Shown one piece after another: positions 50,272 through 56,655 of a stretch of 56,655 nt of DNA. The position numbers and the translations under genes were made by a program. The stretch covers positions 1 through 56,655 of the forward strand of contig DCDG01000044.1 in assembly GCA_002316315.1 (NCBI GenBank). The letters run 5' to 3'. Numbering within the stretch: the first letter of the stretch is position 1; each line of letters opens with the position of its first letter. This DNA is from Candidatus Aminicenantes bacterium UBA1061. Lineage in GTDB: Bacteria > Acidobacteriota > Aminicenantia > Aminicenantales > Saccharicenantaceae. The notes below the pieces were generated by a model, which saw only the letters and a list, made by a program, of their open reading frames with translations, did not search any database and was not told where the DNA came from.

Positions 50272-51404
50272 CAATTAGTTTTTGGAATAAAGTCTTTTTC
50301 CAGAAGCTTTAATTTGAGCTCCAAGGGCTCTTCCCAGGTTTTTTTAAAGGCAAAGCCGGCAATAACCCAGATAACTCCTGGCTCCGGCTCAAAAAGATAA
50401 GGATAGCTGAGCTGACCATCTGGCTGCCGGGCAATAACCACCGGCGCTGACCAGTTAAAGCCGTCATCAGAAAAGGCTAAGCTCAATTCTTCCCGGTGCC
50501 AGGAAGCTGGCAGTTCTGAATGAAAAGGAGTTGGCCTGGTTTTCGGCCAGGTTCCTCCTTCGGGATTAAGCCTGTTCCAGACGAGAACAAAGCGGCCACT
50601 TTGAAGCTTCAGAAGATAACCGGGCGAGCTGCTGGCCTCAATTGAAGATGGCTCGATTCTCCGCCAGTAGCGGCCATCTTCGGAGATAGCCTGCCAGAAA
50701 CGGTCCAGGCCGGTTCTAATAAGCATTAGCAGCCTTCCATCCGGCAGTTCAGCGATAGCGGGCTCAAAGGCCCCATCATGGTGACCATGTCCACCTAAAT
50801 CAATCCAGTTGCTGCGGCTCCAGGAGAGCCCCTCATCGTCAGAATAAAAGGAGCAAACCACCAGCCGTCCGGGGTTAGAGACTAAATGCTGGAGAGGCAC
50901 CACCACCCGGCCAGCAAAGGTCTGAATCAAACCAAAGAAGTTCGGGTTGTAGCCAGAGAGAAGCCTCTGATTATCAACCCAGGTTTTTCCGCCATCCAGG
51001 CTCCGGATTGACCAGACTTCCAGCTGGCAGTCGCCGGCAGGTTCATTTTTCTCCTGGTCCCAGCTGAATTTCTTACCGTTAAAATTAAGGTAAACGAGAA
51101 TGAGGACATTGCTTTTTGTCCGGAGAAGATAATAAGAAGCAGGTTCTTTAGAATTGAGGCCTGAGCAAACGAAAACCGGTTCGGACCAGCTGCGGCCGCC
51201 ATCATAACTTAAGTAAAATCCTTTCTCATCAACCGTTGCCAGAGCTCCATCAGCCATCAAAACAAAAGGCCCTTTTTTAGCGATGCCAAGAGCCTGGCAG
51301 GAAGGATGGACCCGGACGGGTTTATCAGCAGGAAACGAACTTAAAGTGAGCGATAAAATCATCCCGGCGAGAACCAGGCCAGTCAAAAAGAAATTACGTT
51401 TCAT
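50271..51404 (-). CDS. Sialidase-like BNR-repeat exo-glycosidase (secreted)
   Basis: The 377-residue product has a signal peptide (MKRNFFLTGLVLAGMILSL) and five Asp-box-like repeats: SYDGGRSW, SLDGGKTW, SDDEGLSW, SEDGRYW and SDDGFNW. This gives a six-bladed propeller like sialidases. The usual RIP arginine motif near the N-terminus is not obvious, so the substrate could be another sugar acid or the protein may be a non-canonical BNR enzyme. The ATG at 51404 is the best start, but its ribosome site is long-spaced and starts at 51416 or 51434 are possible. Confidence 0.78.
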   Translation of the reverse strand: MKRNFFLTGLVLAGMILSLTLSSFPADKPVRVHPSCQALGIAKKGPFVLMADGALATVDEKGFYLSYDGGRSWSEPVFVCSGLNSKEPASYYLLRTKSNVLILVYLNFNGKKFSWDQEKNEPAGDCQLEVWSIRSLDGGKTWVDNQRLLSGYNPNFFGLIQTFAGRVVVPLQHLVSNPGRLVVCSFYSDDEGLSWSRSNWIDLGGHGHHDGAFEPAIAELPDGRLLMLIRTGLDRFWQAISEDGRYWRRIEPSSIEASSSPGYLLKLQSGRFVLVWNRLNPEGGTWPKTRPTPFHSELPASWHREELSLAFSDDGFNWSAPVVIARQPDGQLSYPYLFEPEPGVIWVIAGFAFKKTWEEPLELKLKLLEKDFIPKTN

Positions 51405-51524
51405 CTGATCTTTCATCCTGATTAGAATAATCAAAATTAACCTGAACTTAAATATAACAAAAACCGGGCTAAAGGAAACAAATTTTTGTTTCTGGCAGCT
51501 CCGGCCGTTAAAAATCTGTTTTTC

Positions 51525-51554
51525 TTAACATTTCTCTCGGTTGAGTGGTATAGA
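51525..51554 (+). promoter_or_regulatory. Predicted promoter of the ECF sigma operon
   Basis: TTAACA (51525-51530) and TATAGA (51549-51554) are 18 bases apart. The ATG at 51562 follows seven bases after the -10 box and has no ribosome site, so this is another candidate leaderless gene. ECF operons are often self-regulated, but I see no clear GGAAC-type ECF box. Confidence 0.4.
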
Positions 51555-51561
51555 TGATTAG

Positions 51562-52170
51562 ATGGATGAAAGAGAAAAGGAGCTGCTGGACAAAGCCCTG
51601 GCTGGAGACGGCTCTGCTTTTGAAGAGCTGGTCTGGCCTTACCGGCAGTCTCTTCTCCATCTGAGTTTTAGAATGACCGGAAACAGAGAAGAAGCTATGG
51701 ATATCACCCAGGAGGCTCTGCTTAAGTCTTTTCGTTATCTTAGGCGCTTCGAGCCGGAGAAAAGCTTTCGCAACTGGTTGTTTCAGATTGCAGCTAATGA
51801 ATGCCGTGATTTCCTGAAAAAAACCAGGAAAGAGAAAAAATACCGGCTGCAAACTGGCACCAGAAGTAAAAGCCCTCAACTTGATCCAGAAAATATTAAG
51901 GCTCAAGCCGAAGCTGTTTTTGAGCCAGCCTCCGTCCTGAACTCAGAGCTTAAACTTGATGTCAATAAGTGCCTGCAATACCTGAGTCCTAAGGAGAGAG
52001 AGGTTTTCATCCTGCGCGACCTGGATGGCTTCAATATCAAAGAAACGGCTTCTACTCTTGGTCTGTCGGCAATCTCTGTCCGGGTTAATCTCAGCTCTGC
52101 CCGGAAAAAGATCAGACAGGCCATAGAGGGGGAAAGAATCCAAGCCCCGGGCCGGGGAGGAAAGACATGA
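51562..52170 (+). CDS. ECF-type RNA polymerase sigma factor
   Basis: The 202-residue protein has region 2 (FEELVWPYRQSLLHLSFRM, then AMDITQEALLKSFRYL with the DITQEA core-binding motif). Region 4 carries a helix-turn-helix (LSPKEREVFILRDLDGFNIK, ETASTLGLSAISVRVNLSSA). It lacks sigma regions 1 and 3, as expected for ECF sigmas. The next gene, an anti-sigma protein, overlaps it by four bases. Extracytoplasmic stress or cell-surface regulation is likely. No ribosome site is seen upstream. Confidence 0.92.
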   Translation: MDEREKELLDKALAGDGSAFEELVWPYRQSLLHLSFRMTGNREEAMDITQEALLKSFRYLRRFEPEKSFRNWLFQIAANECRDFLKKTRKEKKYRLQTGTRSKSPQLDPENIKAQAEAVFEPASVLNSELKLDVNKCLQYLSPKEREVFILRDLDGFNIKETASTLGLSAISVRVNLSSARKKIRQAIEGERIQAPGRGGKT

Positions 52171-52940
52171 GATGCAAGAATGTTAAAAACAAACTGCCGC
52201 TTTATGTCTCAGCTGATTTAAACCACCGGACTAAAGAAAAAATTGAAGCCCACTTAAAAAGTTGCCCCGACTGCCAGCTGGAGCTTAAAAGTCTGGAAAA
52301 GGCTTTAAGAAGAATAAAAGAAGCGGACTCAGCTCAAAACCAGAAAATAGCCAGCTGGGATGAAGAAAGCTGGCCGGCTATTAGAGAAGAAATTGAGAGA
52401 GCCGCAATCAATCGCCAGACCAAACCGGCTCAGACCACCAAACGGCGAAGAAGATACGCCCTGGGGCTGGCTGCGGCGGCTGGCATTTTTCTCATAGGTA
52501 TCCTGGCTTATTTGTTAACCGAGAGGGCCGGCGAAAAGCCACCCGTTACGAACGCCGCCAATCAGGATGTAGTCAGGCCTGAAATAAAGACTCAGCCGGT
52601 CACGATTCAGGCTGAAGTCAGCCGGCCACCAAAAGAACCAGGGCCCCAGGCCAAAAAGGCAGAAATAAGTTCGCCAGTGGGTGAAACGGAACAAGAGCAA
52701 TCTTTAAGGCAAAAAGAAGGTCTTTCTGGAAAACAGCCGTCAGAGGGAAGACAGGTCGCTCGGACTCAGGCCCCGGTTTCAACAGGGAAAGAGGCTTCTC
52801 AGGCCTCTGATTTATCTTCCGGGAAGACAGCTGAACGGCTGCAAGAAAGAATTGAAATGGCTTTTATTCTGCCGGAATCAGGGACTCAGGTCGTCTGGAT
52901 TCTTGACCGGAATTTTAATTTAGAAGGAGAAAAAAAATGA
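52167..52940 (+). CDS. Anti-sigma factor with N-terminal zinc finger and one membrane span
   Basis: The 257-residue protein starts with a ZAS-type zinc finger. C3 (MRCKNVKNKLPLYVSADL) precedes H-x3-C-x2-C (AHLKSCPDC). One membrane helix follows (YALGLAAAAGIFLIGILAYL, about residues 93-112). The periplasmic part is rich in Pro, Gln, Lys and Ser, and ends in a small domain (SGTQVVWILDRNFNLEGE). It would hold the cognate sigma at the membrane until a signal triggers proteolysis, for which RseP is encoded at 11519-12892. ATGA overlaps link it to both neighbours. Confidence 0.88.
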   Translation: MRCKNVKNKLPLYVSADLNHRTKEKIEAHLKSCPDCQLELKSLEKALRRIKEADSAQNQKIASWDEESWPAIREEIERAAINRQTKPAQTTKRRRRYALGLAAAAGIFLIGILAYLLTERAGEKPPVTNAANQDVVRPEIKTQPVTIQAEVSRPPKEPGPQAKKAEISSPVGETEQEQSLRQKEGLSGKQPSEGRQVARTQAPVSTGKEASQASDLSSGKTAERLQERIEMAFILPESGTQVVWILDRNFNLEGEKK

Positions 52941-53725
52941 AAAATATCTTAAGAAAAAGGCTGTGGCTATCATTTCTTCTGGTCAGTTTCCTGTTAATTC
53001 CAGTCAATCTTCTGGCTGATTCAAACCCTCAAGCAGGCCAGTCAACACCAAACCTGAAAGAGGAAGTGGTCAGGCTGAAATATATTGATGCCGGATCTAT
53101 GAAAAATCTTCTGGCTCCTTATACTGGTCCATATACCAGGCTAAGTTCAAGCTCTGGCAACGGTATTCTCGTTATCAGTGATTTACCCGAGAATCTGGAA
53201 AAAATCCTGGCGGCTATAAAAGAAATAGATGTCAAGCCCAAGGATCTGGCATTTACCGTCCAGCTTATAGAAGCTTCAGAAACTGGGGAAAAATCAGATC
53301 CTGAGCTTCAGAGCGATCCACTGATTAAAGAGCTACAGAAGCTGCTCAGGTATAAAACCTACCGGTTGCTTGATGCCACTATGTTGAGAGCTATAGACCG
53401 ACAAACGTCAACAGCTGTTTTTGGGGCTAATGCTCAGTTTTATATCATTATCTTGCCTGAAACTTCAGAAGGAACTCCTCAGGGTAATATAAGAATTGAA
53501 GTTCAGTTGCGCCAGACCAAAGCCAATCAGCTGGTAGTTAAACAGGGAGACACGGAAGAAAGAGCCTGGGTCAAAATTGACCCTGTGGAGTTAATCAACA
53601 GTCATCTTAATCTAAAATCAGGCGAAAGAGCCGTAGTGGGCGTCTCCAGGCTGGCTTCTGGCGGCGGGTCTCAAGCTGAGAACAATGGACTGATTCTCGT
53701 TATCTCCGGAAAAATTCTTGACTGA
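52937..53725 (+). CDS. Secreted stand-alone NolW/secretin-N-domain-like protein
   Basis: The 262-residue product has a signal peptide (about residues 1-28). A NolW/secretin N-domain-like region follows at about residues 37-102 (VVRLKYIDAGSMKNLLAPY, NGILVISDLPENLEKILAAI). It lacks the pore-forming secretin domain, so it is not a channel itself. The C-terminal part has alternating beta character with polar loops. It overlaps the anti-sigma gene by four bases. It may report on envelope or secretion status to the sigma system, which is inference. Confidence 0.72.
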   Translation: MKNILRKRLWLSFLLVSFLLIPVNLLADSNPQAGQSTPNLKEEVVRLKYIDAGSMKNLLAPYTGPYTRLSSSSGNGILVISDLPENLEKILAAIKEIDVKPKDLAFTVQLIEASETGEKSDPELQSDPLIKELQKLLRYKTYRLLDATMLRAIDRQTSTAVFGANAQFYIIILPETSEGTPQGNIRIEVQLRQTKANQLVVKQGDTEERAWVKIDPVELINSHLNLKSGERAVVGVSRLASGGGSQAENNGLILVISGKILD

Positions 53726-53743
53726 AAATTAAATTGCCTGATT

Positions 53744-54730
53744 TTATTTGAGGCCGAAGCGCAGTAACCCACGGCTGCAACTGCTGGTGCATCTGGTGCA
53801 GGAAAAGCAATCAGGTCTCAGAACTGAGTCCTTAACGATCTCGGCTACCGCCGGGCAGGGAGATTTAATTACACAGGCCTGACAGTCGGTGCAGTCATCT
53901 TTCTTTTTAATCACCCGGAAAAGCGCAATCTGTTCAACCAGGTTGGTCATCAGGCCAACCGGACAGATTAAGTAACAGAAAGGCCGGTAGGTAAAAAAAG
54001 CAAAGATAATAGTTAAAATAAGCGGCAAAAAGTTGATGAGATTATCAATCAGAGTAGCTGCCCAGCTCCATTCATAGCCGTGGAAGGCATTGATATAATC
54101 ATAAAGCGACAGCGGCACTACCCGGCCGTTAGAGACAGTGTGGATGACAGCCGTCCAGCTCAGAAAGATAAAGGCGATAAAAATCAGGATTCTGACCGTC
54201 TGGGTCAGCCGGAAATTGAGCTTATGCCTTTTTATTTTCAATTTCTCGGCCAGCATGGAGATAAGTTCCTGGATGGCCCCAACCGGGCAGACCCAGCCGC
54301 AAAAAAGCTTGGGCCCGATTAAGGTCAGAAATAAAATGACCGCCAGAAAGACCATCATCGGCCGGCCAAAGCCATACAGGACGGACTTGGTCACAGTGCA
54401 GACCGGGGAGGGATGCATCGCGAAACCGGAAAAAAACTTAATCCCTAAATTGGCTGAAACCCCATAGAGGAAAGTTGAAACCAGCAAAATCAGCACTTTC
54501 AGCCGGTCATTCATTTTTCTGGAGAGGAGCAAAATTAGAACCAGGGCGGCAATGATGAGCATGGTCAGGAACTTGGGTCTCATTAAAAACTGAAGAAAAG
54601 TGGGCGCGGCCTGACGGCCCTGTCCCCCGCCGCTCCCGGTTCTCTCCTGAGCCAGAGCCAGAACTGGCCAGCTCAATAGACTGGCCAGGAACAACCAGGT
54701 GCTAAAAAACCTGAACTTTTTCTTTAACAT
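53744..54730 (-). CDS. NapH-like membrane polyferredoxin
   Basis: The 328-residue protein has a signal-anchor and about five membrane helices, with two cysteine motifs facing one side (CGWVCPVGAIQ and CYLICPVGLM). It has a C-terminal pair of [4Fe-4S] sites. The first is C-x2-C-x2-C-x5-C (CTDCQACVIKSPCP), unusual because the last spacer is five instead of three. The second is C-x2-C-x2-C-x3-C (CFSCTRCTSSCS). NapH/NosR-type relatives pass electrons across the membrane. The ATG at 54730 has AAGGAG nine bases upstream, unlike 54769. No partner reductase is adjacent. Confidence 0.85.
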   Translation of the reverse strand: MLKKKFRFFSTWLFLASLLSWPVLALAQERTGSGGGQGRQAAPTFLQFLMRPKFLTMLIIAALVLILLLSRKMNDRLKVLILLVSTFLYGVSANLGIKFFSGFAMHPSPVCTVTKSVLYGFGRPMMVFLAVILFLTLIGPKLFCGWVCPVGAIQELISMLAEKLKIKRHKLNFRLTQTVRILIFIAFIFLSWTAVIHTVSNGRVVPLSLYDYINAFHGYEWSWAATLIDNLINFLPLILTIIFAFFTYRPFCYLICPVGLMTNLVEQIALFRVIKKKDDCTDCQACVIKSPCPAVAEIVKDSVLRPDCFSCTRCTSSCSRGLLRFGLK

Positions 54731-54913
54731 GCCGGTCTTCTCCTTTTCCGGGAATGAGTCTTCTATCATGCCAGAAGGAGCGAAAAAAGTAAATCACAAT
54801 TTCTTAGTGGCCATGATTAAAAGGCCGGTCCAAAAACCCTCATTTCTGCCAGGCTTAAATTTTTATCTTTTTTTCGTTGGAGTTAAGTTGTAAAATTTCA
54901 GGCAGGTTAATTC

Positions 54914-56650
54914 ATGGCTAAAACTCAATCAAATCTACCGGCTTCCTATTGGGAGCTTCAAAAAAAACAAAAGTCTATTTCTGCCTTTCTGTTTATTCTG
55001 CTTTTTGTCTTTTATTTAGCTGCCTTTGGCTTGCTTCTGGCAGTTATTCTGCTCGGAACTCAAGTTTTTCTGCCCGGTTCCAATCCCTTTTCCTCTCCGC
55101 ATTTCTATCTATATGCAGCCGGCATCATTTCAATAGCGGCAGCAGTCACCGTCATTAACTTTCTCCAGGCAAAAAAGACCGGGACCAGCTATATTCTGAG
55201 TAACCTTCGGGCTTACCCGCCAGACCCTGGCGACCGTTACCACTTAAGCTTCATTAATGTGGCCGATGAGATGAAAATTTCTTCCGGGCTTCCCCGCCTT
55301 AAAACCTATATCATTCCCTCAGTCAATGTTAACTCGCTTTCACTTCTTGACCGTGACAATATTCCAGCCATAGCGGTAACCGAGGGGCTACTGGCTGAAG
55401 CCAGCCGGGATGAACTGCAGGCAGTCGTTGCTCATGAAGTCGCCCATATCACTAAAGGTGATACTTTTCTCTTCACTCTTATCTGCTCCTTAACAGCTTT
55501 CTATGAAAAGTTGAAAGATTCTCTGGAGAAAGAGCCAGAATACCAGCAGGGCCCCCAGCTCTCCCGCTCCAGTCACCGAAGTACTTCTGCTCCTCTGGCT
55601 TATGTGGCCAGTTCTATCTCCTTTCTCCTGATTAAATTCTTAACCATGCTGGTTTCGCAGAACCGGGAGCTGCTGGCTGATGCCACAGCCGTTGAATTAA
55701 GTCGGGATCCGGCGGCTCTGTCCAGGATTATTTATAAGGCCTGGGTAGCCAATTCTTACCTTGGGGATACCTCAATTCTAATGCCCCTTTTTCTGGTTCC
55801 TCCTGACTCCAAAGAAATTGCTGACAGTAGCTGGAGCCGGTTATTCAATACTCATCCACCCGTGGAAAAAAGGTTGGGGCTGCTGGCCGCCATGATTCAC
55901 CGGTCAGTGGAGGAAATAAAAAATGAGGTCAGGCATCAAGAAAAACTGAGGGAAGAGAGCCGCCGCGTCATCAAGGCTTCTACTGAAGGAGATAGCCCTG
56001 AAAAGGAAAAAGCTATCTTGAATTTAAAAGAACAGGCTGAGAATGAACTCCACAAAACTGAGGTCTGGGAAATAAGACAGGCCAAAGGCCAATGGGCCGG
56101 CCCCTATACTCTGGGTGCTCTGATTTCCCTGCCAGCCTTCAGCCCCGCCGTCAGGGTTAGAAATCTAAAGGAAAACCGTGAGGGGCAAGCACGGGAATTT
56201 CCTCAAATCAGATTTGCCCTTTACCGGCAGGTAAAAAATCAGCCGGTTGACCCGGCCTCAGTCAACCGCTGCCCTGTTTGCCAGGCACCGCTTCAAAAGT
56301 CTTTTTATGAAGGGGTTCAGACTAAAACCTGCCCGGTTTGCTCCGGCCGGCTGGTTAGCATGGAAGATATCGAAAAAATCCTAGCCCGCCAGGAATATGA
56401 TTTTTCACCGCAGCTTAAAGAGAAGGCCAGCCTTTATCAAGAGGCTCTGCTTGACCCCGGGAAAAGGAACACGACCTTTCCCCAAAAGAAACTCAAACCA
56501 TGCCCCTCCTGCGGCCTTCAGCTGGCCGTTAAACCTTTTAATTATTATTATGTTTTCCCGGTGTATAAATGCTATAAATGTCGGGTTATTTGGTTTGAGC
56601 CTGACGAACTGGAAATTCTTCAGCTTCTCTTCAAGGGCCGGGATGAATAG
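54914..56650 (+). CDS. M48-family membrane metallopeptidase with C-terminal zinc ribbons
   Basis: The 578-residue protein has two membrane helices (residues ~23-47 and 65-85). An M48/HtpX-like zinc protease domain follows with H174-E-x-x-H178 (AHEVAHITKGDT) and the third ligand E252 (NRELLADA). A region like WEIRQAKGQWAGPYTLGAL resembles a GYF_2-type fold. At the C-terminus, two TFIIB-like zinc ribbons are seen (CPVCQAPL with CPVCSG, then CPSCGLQL with CYKCRVIWF). AGG lies seven bases before the ATG. The stop lies five bases inside the right edge, so the gene is complete. Confidence 0.87.
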   Translation: MAKTQSNLPASYWELQKKQKSISAFLFILLFVFYLAAFGLLLAVILLGTQVFLPGSNPFSSPHFYLYAAGIISIAAAVTVINFLQAKKTGTSYILSNLRAYPPDPGDRYHLSFINVADEMKISSGLPRLKTYIIPSVNVNSLSLLDRDNIPAIAVTEGLLAEASRDELQAVVAHEVAHITKGDTFLFTLICSLTAFYEKLKDSLEKEPEYQQGPQLSRSSHRSTSAPLAYVASSISFLLIKFLTMLVSQNRELLADATAVELSRDPAALSRIIYKAWVANSYLGDTSILMPLFLVPPDSKEIADSSWSRLFNTHPPVEKRLGLLAAMIHRSVEEIKNEVRHQEKLREESRRVIKASTEGDSPEKEKAILNLKEQAENELHKTEVWEIRQAKGQWAGPYTLGALISLPAFSPAVRVRNLKENREGQAREFPQIRFALYRQVKNQPVDPASVNRCPVCQAPLQKSFYEGVQTKTCPVCSGRLVSMEDIEKILARQEYDFSPQLKEKASLYQEALLDPGKRNTTFPQKKLKPCPSCGLQLAVKPFNYYYVFPVYKCYKCRVIWFEPDELEILQLLFKGRDE

Positions 56651-56655
56651 TGGGA

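Overview
This is a compact, low-noise bacterial chromosome segment of roughly mid-40s percent GC by eye. It carries 53 protein genes, one of them cut by the left edge, plus three tRNAs. No transposase, integrase, phage gene or CRISPR array is visible. The cell is diderm: it has TonB/ExbB/ExbD, an outer-membrane beta-barrel protein, RseP and lipoprotein-like glycosidases. It makes isoprenoids by the MEP pathway (dxr, ispG), and it has several oxygen-sensitive or metal-cofactor proteins (HypCDE, LarE, two radical SAM enzymes, a polyferredoxin), which suggests an anaerobic or facultative life. The style and gene neighbourhoods remind me of Acidobacteriota-related lineages such as Candidatus Aminicenantes. 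That assignment is inference from memory and was not checked by any search.

Layout. 1-5600 (+): tgt-yajC-secD-secF, then a promoter and tonB-exbB-exbD. 5620-7682 (-): a ParB-like gene and a spore-photoproduct-lyase-like radical SAM gene. 7777-9469 (+): a nucleoside phosphorylase-like gene and a D-2-hydroxyacid dehydrogenase. 9499-15697 (-): an envelope/isoprenoid operon uppS-cdsA-dxr-rseP-ispG-larE. 15796-18146 (+): hypC-hypD-hypE. 18170-22627 (-): a small ribbon-helix-helix-like gene, sat, an alkaline-phosphatase-superfamily gene, cysC and a sugar epimerase, which looks like a PAPS/sulfation module. 22842-28819 (+): the classical phoH-pgpH-ybeY-corC-era operon, then tRNA-His.

29085-37855 is more accessory: a beta-barrel protein, a secreted esterase-like protein, a GH36-like alpha-galactosidase with an NPCBM domain, an aldo/keto reductase and a GH3 NagZ-like enzyme. 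37961-42073 (-) holds a purine permease, apt, and the housekeeping pair nnr-tsaE. 42241-45645 (+) is the glycolytic operon gapA-pgk-tpiA followed by secG and tRNA-Leu. 45786-48139 (-) holds a thioredoxin, hemW, an RsbRD-like gene and tRNA-Arg. 48379-56650 holds a PAS/HD-GYP c-di-GMP phosphodiesterase, a sialidase-like protein, an ECF sigma/anti-sigma/NolW-like operon, a NapH-like polyferredoxin and an M48 metallopeptidase with zinc ribbons.

The strongest unexpected signals are these. (i) Several near-consensus promoters place the predicted transcription start on or within a few bases of an ATG that lacks a Shine-Dalgarno sequence (uppS, the ParB-like gene, the ECF sigma gene and, less exactly, the nucleoside phosphorylase). 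This suggests leaderless mRNAs beside the SD-led genes. (ii) SecF carries a ComEA/GspK-like helix-hairpin-helix segment inserted in its periplasmic domain. (iii) A radical SAM SPL homologue that apparently lacks the hydrogen-donor cysteine is paired with a ParB-like protein. (iv) PAPS synthesis genes are linked to a phosphohydrolase and a DNA-binding-like small protein, with no sulfate-reduction gene. (v) A stand-alone NolW-like domain protein is translationally coupled to an ECF sigma/anti-sigma pair.
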